Origin: Amycolatopsis tucumanensis
Lineage (GTDB): Bacteria; Actinomycetota; Actinomycetes; Mycobacteriales; Pseudonocardiaceae
Assembly (NCBI RefSeq): GCF_021654135.1
Contig: NZ_JAKGSD010000024.1
Location: forward strand, 58,337-122,336
Direction: 5' to 3'
Length of the DNA: 64,000 nucleotides
Made by a program: the position numbers and the translations under genes. Every line of letters begins with the position of its first letter. The stretch's first letter is position 1. The notes under the pieces were generated by a model, which was given only the letters and a program-made list of their open reading frames with translations, did no database searches and was not told where the DNA came from. Shown here in pieces: positions 21,866-30,733 of this stretch.

Positions 21866-23449
21866 TCACGTCTCCGGCCGGCACAGCACCGGGTTCGCCA
21901 GCTCGGCGCAGGGCCGGTCGCCGTGCGAGCGGACGATGTCGGCGCCCACCTGGTTCGTGAGGTACCGCAGGAAGCTCGCCGCGAGCGAGTCGGCCTTCGG
22001 TTCGCCGTAGGTGTAGGCGTACTCGGTCTGCCAGAACGGGTACACGCCGTGGTCGGCGCCCTGCACGCTCGCCTTCTGGCCGTCGATCCAGACGGTGCGC
22101 AGGTCCGCCCGCTTCTCCGCGGCGCCGAGTTCGCTGTAACCGATCGCGCCCGGGGTGGCGGCCACGGCGTCGAGCAGCGACTCGGTGTCGTTGCGGCGGC
22201 AGCGGATCACGTCGGCGGCCGTGCCCGGGCGTCGCGGCTCGACGCAGTCGTTGGAGTTCTCCCCCGGCTCGATCGCGTCGAGCACCTGCTGCTCGAACGT
22301 CGTGCGTGTGCCGGAAAGCGCTTCCCGGTCCACGATCCGCACCTCCTGGTCCGCGCCGCCCAGCTCCTTCCAGTTCCGGACGCGCCCGGCGAACACGTCA
22401 CGCACCTGCGCCGCGGTCAGGTCCTGCACCCCGGCGTCCGGGTGGATGACGATCGTGAACAGCAGGAACGCGATCGGCCGCGGCAGCAACTGCGGGGACC
22501 GGTCGCCCTTCACCCCGTCGGAAAACGCCAGCACCTCACCGCTCTTGGCCGCGTTGAGCCGTTCCAGGCCGTCGGTGCTGCCGCTCATCTCGATGGTGAA
22601 CTTCGCGCCGGGACAGGTGCGGCTGTAGGAGCCGGTGGCTTCCCGCACGACGGGGGCGAACGCGGTGGAGCCGGTGACGGTGAGCGATCCGGAAGCGCAG
22701 TCCAGCGGCGGCGGGTCCGGCGTGGCCAGCCCGATCACGAACGGTTCAGCCAGCGCGACCGACACCAGCAGGTACACCAGCACGGTCAGCCAGCGCGGGA
22801 TTCCGGTGCGGCTCTTGGTCTCCCGGATCGCGCCGTTGCGCACGCCGCCCTTGATGCCGGCGATCACCACCGGGTCCGGGCACTTCTTCACCTTCGGCCC
22901 GGCGCGGTCGAGCACCGCGAGGACCTTGTAGTGCTGGCCCTGGTTCAGCGGCACCTTCGGCAGCTGGATGACGCCGACGTTGCGGCCGTCGCTGTCGACG
23001 ATGTTGTCCACGCCGAGACCGGAGTTCTCGCCGAAGTTCTCACGCAGGAAGTCGTCGCTCAGCTCGGTCACGACCATGCCGGCGACGCGGCGGTCCGGGA
23101 AGTTGATCTTCACGCCCGCCTGGACGTTGCTGAGGACGGCGTAGTCCTGGCTGTCGATGTTCGTCGTGCCGGTGTTCTCGATGCGCACCAGCACGAACGA
23201 CGGGTCGGTCAGCGCCTTGCCGTCCTTGTCGTCCAGGCGTTGCAGCGCGCCCGCGTTCTCAGCCGCGACCTCCTGCCGCGCGGTGGTGTCGACCTGCACG
23301 CGGTAGCCGAGCCGTTTGCGCCCGACGAACACGAACTCCCACAGAAACGCGAACACCGGCACCACGAGCGCCAGCACCGCCAGGACGATTTCCCAGGGAA
23401 AGTTGGACAACCGGGCCTCCGCGCTGGGGACACAGGACGAGACATCCAT
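21866..23449 (-). CDS. Membrane-anchored PstS-like substrate-binding protein
   Basis: A 527-residue protein with an unusual layout. A first membrane helix lies at about 18-42 ('VLAVLALVVPVFAFLWEFV'), an extra domain at about 50-215, and a second helix at about 222-245. A PstS-like periplasmic-binding domain follows (about 255-520), with 'LTVTGSTAFAPVV' and 'GSTDGLERL' as phosphate-loop-like segments, 'ALSGTRTTFEQQV' and 'PGAIGYSELGA'. No PstCAB transporter genes are adjacent, so it may be a sensor or scavenging protein. The ligand could be phosphate or another oxyanion. ATG 23449 is used because the N-terminal helix fits. Confidence 0.75.
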   Translation of the reverse strand: MDVSSCVPSAEARLSNFPWEIVLAVLALVVPVFAFLWEFVFVGRKRLGYRVQVDTTARQEVAAENAGALQRLDDKDGKALTDPSFVLVRIENTGTTNIDSQDYAVLSNVQAGVKINFPDRRVAGMVVTELSDDFLRENFGENSGLGVDNIVDSDGRNVGVIQLPKVPLNQGQHYKVLAVLDRAGPKVKKCPDPVVIAGIKGGVRNGAIRETKSRTGIPRWLTVLVYLLVSVALAEPFVIGLATPDPPPLDCASGSLTVTGSTAFAPVVREATGSYSRTCPGAKFTIEMSGSTDGLERLNAAKSGEVLAFSDGVKGDRSPQLLPRPIAFLLFTIVIHPDAGVQDLTAAQVRDVFAGRVRNWKELGGADQEVRIVDREALSGTRTTFEQQVLDAIEPGENSNDCVEPRRPGTAADVIRCRRNDTESLLDAVAATPGAIGYSELGAAEKRADLRTVWIDGQKASVQGADHGVYPFWQTEYAYTYGEPKADSLAASFLRYLTNQVGADIVRSHGDRPCAELANPVLCRPET

Positions 23450-23514
23450 CTTGTGCGAGCGCGAGCCGGAAGATCACCGCTCTCCGAGCTGTTCGGCAGT
23501 TGTTCACCCGGGCG

Positions 23515-23871
23515 TCAGCCGCATTCGACCGACGAGGGGGTGTCGTCCTCCGGCCCGGGGAGGTCGACGCGGTAGCCGTGGAGCATTCCGTGCGCCCTGC
23601 CGTAGAAGTCCGGGCTCTCGTACCAGGTGCAGGTGACGCCGGTGTCGTTGGTCCAGGACGAGATCCGGTCGGCGAGGTCGTAGGTGGCGAGGTCACCGAC
23701 CCGGTCCCCCGGTCGCAGGGCCAGACCGCCGCCGGTGAAGCCGTGGTCCCGGTACAGGCACAGGCTGCCCGGCGGGCAGTCGCGGCCGTCGAACGTGGAA
23801 ACCTCTTGTGCCGCAGCGGTGGCCGGCACGAACGCGATCGCCAGTACGGCGAGGAACACCGATGCACGCAT
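23515..23871 (-). CDS. Secreted peptidase inhibitor I36-like protein
   Basis: A 118-residue protein with a clear signal peptide (residues 1 to about 21, 'VFLAVLAIAFVPATAAAQ'). The mature part has 'CPPGSLCLYRDHGFTGG' and further Cys residues, as in the peptidase inhibitor I36 family (Streptomyces metalloproteinase inhibitor SMPI, a crystallin-like fold). It is probably extracellular. Whether it inhibits a protease is not shown. It stands alone, 65 bases from the PstS-like gene on the same strand. Confidence 0.8.
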   Translation of the reverse strand: MRASVFLAVLAIAFVPATAAAQEVSTFDGRDCPPGSLCLYRDHGFTGGGLALRPGDRVGDLATYDLADRISSWTNDTGVTCTWYESPDFYGRAHGMLHGYRVDLPGPEDDTPSSVECG

Positions 23872-23937
23872 GGCTCCGCGATACCCGCATCACCCGGATC
23901 AACGCGCTCATCACCGCATCGAGCTAGGGTGCCGGGA

Positions 23938-24702
23938 ATGGCAGACCCCTACGGCTCGTTCGGACGCGGCTACTCGTCGGTGCGGCGGCCGGATCCGCGG
24001 ATCGCCCGCCAGGTGCACGCCGCGCTCGGTGCGGCCGCGACGGTGCTGAACGTCGGCGCGGGCGCCGGATCGTACGAGCCGGACGGCCGGGACGTGCTGG
24101 CGGTCGAACCGTCGGCGACGATGCTGCGCCAGCGGCCGCCCGGTTCGGCCCCGGCCGTGTGCGCGGTCGCCGAGCAGCTGCCGTGCGCCGACCACCGGTT
24201 CGACGCCGCGCTCGCCGTGCTGACGGTGCACCACTGGCGCGACCCGGCGGCCGGGCTCGCCGAGCTGCGCCGCGTGTCCCGGCGGCAGGTGGTGTTCACG
24301 TGGGACGTCGAGGTGATGGCGCGGTACTGGCTCGTCGGGGAGTACCTGCCGGAGATCGCCGAGCGGGAGCGGGGCCTGGCGAATCTGGACGCGGTGGTGC
24401 GCGGGTTGAGCGGCCCGGACCGGCGGGTGGTGGTCCAGCCGGTGCCCGTCCCGTGGGACTGCAGCGACGGCTTCCTGGCCGCCTACTGGCGACGCCCGCA
24501 CAGCTACCTGGACGACGACGTGCGGGCGGGCATGTCCGGCGTGGCGGCGCTGCCGTCGGACGTGGTGCGACCCGCGGTGCGGAGACTGGCCGAAGACCTC
24601 AGCTCCGGCAAGTGGCAGCGCGGCCACCGCGACCTCCTGGACCGGGATTCACTGGACGTCGGCTACCGCCTGGTGGTCGCGACTAGTGCCCCGAGTCGTT
24701 GA
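23938..24702 (+). CDS. Class I SAM-dependent methyltransferase (UbiE-like)
   Basis: A 254-residue enzyme. Motif I 'VLNVGAGAGSYEP' and acidic 'VLAVEPSATM' bind S-adenosylmethionine; 'FDAALAVLTVHHWRDPAAGLAEL' is motif II/post-II of the Methyltransf_11 group. The C-terminal half is variable and would bind the substrate, which is unknown. The ATG at 23938 opens 'MADPYGSFGRGYSSVR', a typical N-terminus for this subgroup. It is divergent from the I36 inhibitor gene. Confidence 0.85.
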   Translation: MADPYGSFGRGYSSVRRPDPRIARQVHAALGAAATVLNVGAGAGSYEPDGRDVLAVEPSATMLRQRPPGSAPAVCAVAEQLPCADHRFDAALAVLTVHHWRDPAAGLAELRRVSRRQVVFTWDVEVMARYWLVGEYLPEIAERERGLANLDAVVRGLSGPDRRVVVQPVPVPWDCSDGFLAAYWRRPHSYLDDDVRAGMSGVAALPSDVVRPAVRRLAEDLSSGKWQRGHRDLLDRDSLDVGYRLVVATSAPSR

Positions 24703-24782
24703 TTCGTCGGCAGCAGGGGGCGAGGGAGTCGCCCAGGTGTTTTCGCCAACCTACCGAGCAACGGCCGCCGGCGGGAGGGCGA

Positions 24783-25274
24783 TCAGCTGAGCGCGCCCGC
24801 GATCCCGCAGATCAGCGAACCCAGCCGCGTGTCCGACACACAGCCGCTCGCCGGCTGGGGCTGCGTCGGGTCCGGCGCGGGCGACGAGGACGGCGGGGTG
24901 GGGGTCGCCGGTGAGGTGGGTTCCGCGGGCGAGGACGGCGCACCCGGTGGCACCTCGGGCGTCGGCGCGCCTGGCACCGGGAGCCCGGGCGCCGGCGCCG
25001 ACGGCACCGGAACCGGCGGGGTCGCCCTGCCCGGCCGGTTCACCGGCAGGACCCCGCCGACCTGATCCGGCGCGGGCCGGGTGACCTCCGGAGCGGGCGG
25101 GACGACAGGAGTCTCGGCCGGCGGCGCGACCGCGGGCGGCCGGGCGCCGATCCCGAGCGCGATCGCCGACGCGTCGTCGCTCAACCCGTTCAACCCGGGG
25201 CCCAGCGACCACGCCACACCCGCCGCGACCACCAGCGCCGCCCCGGCGGTCCCGATCTTCGCCTTCACTCCCAT
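24783..25274 (-). CDS. Small secreted Pro-rich protein of unknown function
   Basis: A 163-residue protein with an N-terminal signal or anchor helix (about 8-26). A long Pro/Ala/Ser/Thr-rich linker (about 45-140) follows, and then a short Cys-containing tail, 'GCVSDTRLGSLICGIAGALS'. The two tail Cys could form a disulfide. The sequence looks like a cell-wall-spanning or exported stalk protein and matches no family I know. Composition is low complexity, so the assignment as a gene rests on the signal peptide and codon bias. Confidence 0.6.
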   Translation of the reverse strand: MGVKAKIGTAGAALVVAAGVAWSLGPGLNGLSDDASAIALGIGARPPAVAPPAETPVVPPAPEVTRPAPDQVGGVLPVNRPGRATPPVPVPSAPAPGLPVPGAPTPEVPPGAPSSPAEPTSPATPTPPSSSPAPDPTQPQPASGCVSDTRLGSLICGIAGALS

Positions 25275-25322
25275 GCGCGCAGTTTAGCTTGCGCCGCAAG
25301 GCTTTCCGAGAAGTCAAATAGG

Positions 25323-26204
25323 TTACACCCGGACCGCGGCGAACCGCTCGGCCGCATCCCAGAGCTCTCGCTCGCGCCGCGGGTCGTAGGACTCCGGGGA
25401 CGACGGGACGACCGCACCGCGGTCCACATAGGACCCGTTCGGCGCGTCGATCGCACCGAGGACGACGTCGGCCAGGTAGCGACCCGCGGTGGCGGGGCTG
25501 GTCGCCCACGGCGTCCAGGTCATCGCGGGCAGGATCCGGCGCACCGCGAACCGGACGACCGGATTGGCGTCGCGGGTGAGTCCGGTGCCGGGCACGAACG
25601 CCGGGTTGTACGCCACGGCCGCGACCCCTGGCGGCAGGCGCCGCGCGTACTCATGTACCAGGTGGATGGTGGCCAGTTTGCTCGTCGAGTACGCGGTGCG
25701 CCCCGCGGCCGCGCTCGACGGGTCCGGGAAGGCGCCGGGCCGCGCGAGCACGTCCGGGGACTGCCAGACCGGGCCGGGCACGAGCCCCAGGTTGTGGCGG
25801 AAGTCGCCGAAGTGGGTGTCGCTGGTGGTGATCACGACCCGCCCTGGGGTGGTGAAACGGTCCTGCAGCACGCGGACGAACACGTGGTTGGCGAGCACGT
25901 TGACCGTGAAGGTCGACTCGTACCCGTCCGGCCCCGTCGTGAGCGCGTTCGTGTGCTGGACGCCCGCGTTCCCCACGAACGCGCGCAGCGGCGGCAGGTC
26001 ACCGCGGTCCAGCCGGTCGCGGATCGCGCTGGCGGCGTCCCCGACACTGCGCAGCGAGCTCAGGTCCGCGGTCACCGTGCCGTCGCCGAGGTCCGTTCGC
26101 GCGACGACGACCACGTGCGCATCGGGGTCCCGTCGACGGATCGCTTCCAGGGCGACGCGCCCGATGCCGCGGCTGGCGCCGGTCATGACGATCGTGTGGC
26201 TCAT
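25323..26204 (-). CDS. Short-chain dehydrogenase/reductase
   Basis: A 293-residue SDR enzyme. 'MTGASRGIGRVAL' is the nucleotide-binding Gly motif, 'NAGVQ' the NNAG-like strand, and 'YSTSK' holds the catalytic Tyr and Lys, with 'ITTSDTHFGD' supplying the Ser. An NAD(P)-dependent alcohol/ketone oxidoreductase is expected; the substrate is unknown. It resembles the protochlorophyllide-reductase-like SDRs often seen beside XRE regulators in actinomycetes, and the adjacent divergent XRE gene probably controls it. Confidence 0.88.
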   Translation of the reverse strand: MSHTIVMTGASRGIGRVALEAIRRRDPDAHVVVVARTDLGDGTVTADLSSLRSVGDAASAIRDRLDRGDLPPLRAFVGNAGVQHTNALTTGPDGYESTFTVNVLANHVFVRVLQDRFTTPGRVVITTSDTHFGDFRHNLGLVPGPVWQSPDVLARPGAFPDPSSAAAGRTAYSTSKLATIHLVHEYARRLPPGVAAVAYNPAFVPGTGLTRDANPVVRFAVRRILPAMTWTPWATSPATAGRYLADVVLGAIDAPNGSYVDRGAVVPSSPESYDPRRERELWDAAERFAAVRV

Positions 26205-26290
26205 GCGACCACCGTCCCGCCCGCCGCGGAGATCAGCCAGGGACCAGCAGTACCCACGCTGATCCGGCGGGGAACGGACAGAATGGACCC

Positions 26291-27118
26291 GTGACCACCG
26301 GTTTCGGCAGCCTGCTGCGCGCCTGGCGCGACCGCCTGTCCCCGGCCGACGCCGGCCTGCCCGTCACGACCGGCCGCCGCGCTCCCGGCCTGCGCCGCGA
26401 GGAGCTCGCCCAGCTGGCCGGGCTGTCGGTGGACTACGTGCTGCGCCTGGAGCAGGGCCGCGCGAAGAACCCATCGGCGCAGGTGGTCGGCGCGCTGGCG
26501 CGGGCGCTGCAGCTGTCCCGGTCCGAACGCGACCAGCTCTACCGCGCGGCCGGCCTCCTGCCGCCGCAGGACGGGACGGTGAACGTGCACGTGCCCGCGG
26601 GCGTCCAGCGTCTCGTCGCGCGCCTCGGCGACGTGCCGATCGGCGTGTTCGCCGCGGACTGGACGCTGGTCTGGTGGAACGCGACCTGGTCCGCCCTGTT
26701 CGGTGAACCGGGCACCGACCGGAACCTGGTGCGAGCGGTCTTCACCGGCGCCGCCCCGCCGGTGCGGCCGGAGCGCGGCGCGGAGGCGTTCGCGATGTCG
26801 CTCGTGGCCGACCTGAAGGACGCCGTGTCCCGCTACCCGTCCGACGCCCAGCTCGACCGCCTGGTGCGGGAGCTGCGCCGGACCTCGGGCGCCTTCGCCC
26901 GGTACTGGGACACGCAGACCACGGCGGCCGTGCACGAGTCCGAACGCAAGACGGTCACGCACCCCGAGGTCGGCGACATCCTGTTCGACTGCGACGTGCT
27001 GCTGGTGCCGGGCGCCGACCTGCGAGTGGTCACCTACACGACGGCGGCGGGCAGCGCGGACGCCGGCAAGCTCGACCTGTTGCGGGTCACCGGCGGGCGT
27101 CCGCTGACCACGTCCTAG
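26291..27118 (+). CDS. XRE-family regulator with MmyB-like ligand-binding domain
   Basis: A 275-residue protein starting at GTG 26291. The N-terminal HTH ('PGLRREELAQLAGLSVDYVLRLEQG') is followed by 'SERDQLYRAAGLLPP', then a PAS-like MmyB ligand-binding domain ('WTLVWWNATWSALFG', 'HPEVGDILFDCDVLLVPG'). This group binds small lipophilic ligands and usually represses the adjacent dehydrogenase. Here an SDR gene is divergent, 86 bases away. The 3' end overlaps the convergent membrane protein by 4 bases. Confidence 0.9.
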   Translation: MTTGFGSLLRAWRDRLSPADAGLPVTTGRRAPGLRREELAQLAGLSVDYVLRLEQGRAKNPSAQVVGALARALQLSRSERDQLYRAAGLLPPQDGTVNVHVPAGVQRLVARLGDVPIGVFAADWTLVWWNATWSALFGEPGTDRNLVRAVFTGAAPPVRPERGAEAFAMSLVADLKDAVSRYPSDAQLDRLVRELRRTSGAFARYWDTQTTAAVHESERKTVTHPEVGDILFDCDVLLVPGADLRVVTYTTAAGSADAGKLDLLRVTGGRPLTTS

Positions 27119-27504
27119 AGGTCGTCGCAGGCGGCCCTGGCTCGGTTCATCGCCGCGTCGAACTCCGGTCCGGACGCCTCGAAAGTCCGCGTGACGATCT
27201 CGAGCGGCGCCTTCAACGCGTCGGCGAGGGCCTGGTAGCGCGGATCCTGCTCGGCTGCCGCCGCCGCGAGCTGCGACGCCGCGCCCCACCGCTGGAAACC
27301 GGCGTACTGGGTGCCGGGATCGAGCGACGTGGTGCGTTCCACTGCCGCGCAGGCCGCCTCGGCGTCCGACGCGGCAGCGCCCGGCGCGGAGCCGATCCAG
27401 ACCAGCCCGACGACTCCCGCGCCGACCACGAGCCCCACCACGAGGGCGGTCACGACGAGCGGCCACCGGCGACGCGACGGCGGGGCGGGATACGGCTGGG
27501 CCAT
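27115..27504 (-). CDS. Small membrane-anchored protein of unknown function
   Basis: A 129-residue protein. A short cytoplasmic 'MAQPYPAPPSRRRW' is followed by one membrane helix (about 15-38) and an extracellular alpha-helical domain with two Cys, near residues 52 and 126, that could form a disulfide. The ATG at 27504 is preferred over one 11 codons upstream because a GGAAGGA box precedes it. No family was recognised. Proteins of this shape are common in Pseudonocardiaceae genomes. Confidence 0.7.
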   Translation of the reverse strand: MAQPYPAPPSRRRWPLVVTALVVGLVVGAGVVGLVWIGSAPGAAASDAEAACAAVERTTSLDPGTQYAGFQRWGAASQLAAAAAEQDPRYQALADALKAPLEIVTRTFEASGPEFDAAMNRARAACDDL

Positions 27505-27579
27505 GGAAGTCCTTCCGTGGGCGGGCTGTCCTCGCATGGACGTGCCGCCACCGCGCCCGGTTCCGCCGCGCCGGGCGGG

Positions 27580-27852
27580 TCAGCGCACGGTCACGTTGCT
27601 CCGGTCCGGAACAGCGGCTCGTGACCGGCGGGCGCACGCGTCGCACGTCCGATCCGGTTGCCACGCCTTCGCCGCGGCACGCAGGGCACGCCGGAGACTG
27701 CGCGGCGAACGGACGGCGCCGGTCTCGTCGCGCAGGGGCGTGCCGAACACCTGGAGCCTGCGCTGCTTGCGCCCGCACGCGCACACCGTGCGGCGGTAGC
27801 ACCGGAGCACAGCGGATCCGTTCGTCACCCGTACCCTGCCGCGCCAGATCAT
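27580..27852 (-). CDS. Small Cys-rich basic protein, hypothetical
   Basis: A 90-residue basic protein. It contains 'CYRRTVCACGRK' and a later 'CDACARRS', giving two CxC/CxxC pairs that could bind zinc. The ATG at 27852 is preceded by a GAGGGGG box; the frame is open further upstream, but there it is low-complexity. Its function is unknown; a nucleic-acid-binding zinc ribbon is one possibility. Confidence 0.5.
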   Translation of the reverse strand: MIWRGRVRVTNGSAVLRCYRRTVCACGRKQRRLQVFGTPLRDETGAVRSPRSLRRALRAAAKAWQPDRTCDACARRSRAAVPDRSNVTVR

Positions 27853-27963
27853 CCGTGCCCCCTCGTGTTCGTCGCTCCGGTGTGGAGACGGCGCACCCCC
27901 GCTCGGCATGTCGCCAAACGGACCGACACGTTCGGATGCGATCGGGGTCACAGCCCAGCGCGG

Positions 27964-28140
27964 TCAGGTGTGGCGGCGCCGCAGCCGCCGCCACGCCAGC
28001 TTGTAGGGGTCGACTTCGAGGACCCGCCCGGCGCGCACGTCCGTCCGGGCGCGGGCCAGCGCGCGCCGGGCTTCCTGCACGTCGATGCCGTACTCACGGC
28101 ACCGCGCGAAGAAGGCGCGCAACGCGTCGTTCCCACCCAC
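27964..28140 (-). CDS. Short basic hypothetical protein (58 residues)
   Basis: A 58-codon frame starting at GTG 28140 with a protein-like amphipathic sequence ('NDALRAFFARCREYGIDVQ', 'VLEVDPYKLAWRRL'). It has no low-complexity Arg/Pro runs of the kind typical of spurious frames here, but no clear ribosome binding site precedes the GTG. Two other overlapping frames in this stretch look like noise. It may be a small regulator; no family was recognised. Confidence 0.4.
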   Translation of the reverse strand: MGGNDALRAFFARCREYGIDVQEARRALARARTDVRAGRVLEVDPYKLAWRRLRRRHT

Positions 28141-28353
28141 CCGATGATGATCGTCCGCAGGGCCTTCCCAAAACGTTGATCAACTGATCGTGTCACCGAC
28201 GATCGCGGTGCCCGCGTGCAGCGCCGCACGCGCTGGGCCTGCTCCCTGTGGAACCAGCGTTGACCACGGTCCCGGCTCACCTCGACAGCCCACGCACACC
28301 GTGAGTAGCATCACCCTCGATGCGGGGTGGATCGCGCGAGGGGTGGTTCGGTA

Positions 28354-29151
28354 GTGGAGAGCCCGCCGGCGCACCGTCACGGCGACGAGGAACGTGAACG
28401 GACCACACAACCGGCGGGAGACGCGGTGTCCGCGGCGGTGACGACCCTCCTGACCCGCTGGCGGGCGCGCTCACACGAACTCGGCTGGCCCGCGGACCTC
28501 GACTGGGAGACCGACGCGGCGCCCGCCGTCGTCGAGGCCTGCCTGACCGGCAGCGGCCTGCTCCCCGCGCTGCGCGAACTGGCCGACCAGCGCCTCGGCT
28601 CGGCCGCCACGGACAGTGACTTCGAGCGCGACGTCGACGCACTCGCTTCGTGCCTGCCCGGGGCTACGCTGGGGCCCGCCCCCGCGGACCTGGTGGCGGC
28701 CGCCGCCCGCGCGGTGCGGGAGATCGTCGCCCGCGACGCACTCCTCGCGCACGGCACCGATCCCGTGACCGGGTTGCGGACCCGCTCCGCCTTCGTGCAC
28801 GACCTGACCTCGCCCGGCTACGGCGACGTGGACCCGCACGTCGTGGTGGCGCGGTGGGAACCGGCGAAGGCGCCCTGGTCCGCGATGTCGGTGCGGACCA
28901 CGATCGCCGACCACCTCCGGCCGCACCTCGGCCCCCGTGAATCCGCCGGATCCGTCGGCCTGTGCGACATCGCGGTGCTGGTGACGAGCCCGGAGCGGGC
29001 CGAGCAGCTGGGCGAACTCCTCCGCGGCCTGCCGGGAACGCCGACGCTCACGGTGTCGATCGCCGGGTGGCCACGGGGCGCCGATCCCGCGCGGCGGGCC
29101 GAATGGCTGCTCGACCTCTTCCCGTCCCTGGTGGACGAACCGCTCATCTGA
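28354..29151 (+). CDS. Degenerate GGDEF-like domain protein
   Basis: A 265-residue protein. After an alpha-helical N-terminal domain (about 1-130), 'DPVTGLRTRSAFVHDL' resembles the D-x-LTGLxNRxxF entry helix of GGDEF diguanylate cyclases. No GGDEF active-site loop follows, so cyclase activity is unlikely. GTG 28354 is used because a GAGGGG box lies nine bases before it; GTG 28327 is an in-frame alternative. It stands alone and its function is unknown. Confidence 0.6.
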   Translation: MESPPAHRHGDEERERTTQPAGDAVSAAVTTLLTRWRARSHELGWPADLDWETDAAPAVVEACLTGSGLLPALRELADQRLGSAATDSDFERDVDALASCLPGATLGPAPADLVAAAARAVREIVARDALLAHGTDPVTGLRTRSAFVHDLTSPGYGDVDPHVVVARWEPAKAPWSAMSVRTTIADHLRPHLGPRESAGSVGLCDIAVLVTSPERAEQLGELLRGLPGTPTLTVSIAGWPRGADPARRAEWLLDLFPSLVDEPLI

Positions 29152-29391
29152 GCAACTCGCCGAGGTCCCGCGCGCAAAAATGGAGTAGCGTTACCGTTTC
29201 GTGATAAGCGCCCGCCCGCGGTCGTGCCGTATCGGCTCGCCCAGCACAGCCGTTATCCGTAAAACCCGCCAATCACCCGTTGAGCGGACAGAACGCGAAA
29301 TTATCCGCTCTCAGTAGTCCGAGTTCACCCAATCGGTTCGCCAAACCTGTAGTTGCATTCTTCACCTGGAAGTGCATTGGAGGAGGGGCTG

Positions 29392-29964
29392 ATGGGTGAC
29401 ACCGCGACGCGGGAGCTGGCCGGCATGTCGGACGACGATCTGCTCGGCGAAGCTCGTGGGGGTGATCGCGAGGCGTTCGCGGTCCTGGTGCACAGACACC
29501 AGGCCGCGGTCCTGAGATACGCGTGCTCGGTCGCCCGCTGTCCGGCGGACGCGCAGGACCTGACCGCCGACGCGCTGGTGCGGACGATGCTGGCGCTGGA
29601 GGGCGGCGGCGGCCCGGCCACCAACTTCCCCGCCTACCTGCGGACCACGGTCCGCCGCCTGGCCATCGACCTCGGCGCGCGGAACGGGCGCGCCGTCGCG
29701 GCGGGCCTGTCCCCGGTCGTCGTCGAGCCGAGGACGCCGCCCCTGGACGAGCAACTGGAGGGCGACCGGAACCTGGCGGACGCGTTCGCGGCCCTGCCCG
29801 CCCGCTGGCGCCGCGTCCTCTGGATGGTCGAGGTGCTCGGGCACCGCCCCCAGGACGTGGCCGTCGAGCTCGGCATCGCGCCCGCCGCCGCGTGCTCGCT
29901 GCTGTGGCGGGCGCGGACGGCGCTGCGGCGGCAATACGAACTCCTCGCGTCCCGCGATTCGTGA
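29392..29964 (+). CDS. ECF-like RNA polymerase sigma factor
   Basis: A 190-residue sigma-70 family protein. Region 2 ('DREAFAVLVHRHQAAVLRYA', 'DAQDLTADALVRTMLAL') and region 4 ('LPARWRRVLWMVEVLGHRPQ', 'VAVELGIAPAAACSLLWRAR') are clear. It resembles the short ECF factors that precede zinc-ribbon/anti-sigma genes, but no anti-sigma gene follows. ATG 29392 follows a strong GGAGGAGGGG box. The 240 bases upstream have no gene and a relatively AT-richer stretch, probably its promoter. Confidence 0.85.
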   Translation: MGDTATRELAGMSDDDLLGEARGGDREAFAVLVHRHQAAVLRYACSVARCPADAQDLTADALVRTMLALEGGGGPATNFPAYLRTTVRRLAIDLGARNGRAVAAGLSPVVVEPRTPPLDEQLEGDRNLADAFAALPARWRRVLWMVEVLGHRPQDVAVELGIAPAAACSLLWRARTALRRQYELLASRDS

Positions 29965-30077
29965 CCGCCGGATTTCATCACGCGTTTCATCAACCGTCCG
30001 CATTGTCCGGACTCACCGGCGCAGGTATACCGGAAGAGAAAGCGTATTCCCGTCGACGGCCACGGAGGACCAACCCG

Positions 30078-30728
30078 GTGCGGATTTCGGTGCTGGGCAG
30101 CGGGATCGTCGGTCGCACCCTGGCCGCGCGGCTGGTCGAGCTCCGGCACCGCGTCGTGATCGGGAGCCGCGACCCCGGGCAGCCGCACATCACCAGATGG
30201 GTCCGCGCGGCGGGCGAACTGGCACGGGCCGGCACCTACGCGGAGGCGGCGCGATCAGCGTCGATCGTGGTCAACGCCACCGCCGGAACGGCCACTGTGG
30301 ACGCTCTGCGCGCGGCGGGCGAGGCCGAACTCGCCGGCAAGGTGCTGATCGACGTGGCGAACCCGGTCAGCGACCCGGCGGCGGACCCGCCCCCGATGCG
30401 GACCGGCGAGCGCAGCCTCGGCGAGGAGATCCAGGCGTTGTTCCCGCAGACCAGGGTGGTCAAGGCGCTGAACACGGTGAGCCCGTCGGTGATGGTGAAC
30501 CCCAAGCGCGTGCCCGGCGGGCACGTCGCGTTCCTCGCCGGCGACAGCAGGCAGGCCAAGACGATGGTGACCGGCCTGCTGCGTGAGTTCGGCTGGCCCG
30601 CGGACGCGATCGTCGACCTCGGCGACATCACCGGCGCCCGGTCGATGGAGATGCTGTTCCCGCTGCGGCAGCGGCTGAGCAGGTCCCTCGGGCACACCAA
30701 CTTCAACCTCGGGGTCCTGCACGCCTGA
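30078..30728 (+). CDS. F420-dependent NADP oxidoreductase-like protein
   Basis: A 216-residue Rossmann protein. It starts 'MRISVLGSGIVGRTLAARL' (GxGxxG) with 'VVIGSRDP' for the NADP phosphate, then 'VVNATAG', 'VLIDVANPVSD', 'RVVKALNTVS' and 'SMEMLFPLRQRL', as in the NADPH:F420 oxidoreductase (Fno/NpdG-like) family. It may transfer hydride between F420H2 and NADP, though some members use other substrates. GTG 30078 follows GGAGG. It is 113 bases after the sigma factor gene. Confidence 0.82.
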   Translation: MRISVLGSGIVGRTLAARLVELRHRVVIGSRDPGQPHITRWVRAAGELARAGTYAEAARSASIVVNATAGTATVDALRAAGEAELAGKVLIDVANPVSDPAADPPPMRTGERSLGEEIQALFPQTRVVKALNTVSPSVMVNPKRVPGGHVAFLAGDSRQAKTMVTGLLREFGWPADAIVDLGDITGARSMEMLFPLRQRLSRSLGHTNFNLGVLHA

Positions 30729-30733
30729 CGGCG

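Noticed and set aside
23938..24702. This methyltransferase as a tailoring enzyme of the lanthipeptide operon
   Set aside because: It is more than 5 kb away, with a convergent sigma-factor operon and other units in between.
24783..25274. The Pro-rich secreted protein as a RiPP precursor
   Set aside because: No modifying enzyme is nearby and the sequence fits a wall-spanning linker; it is kept as an unknown secreted protein.
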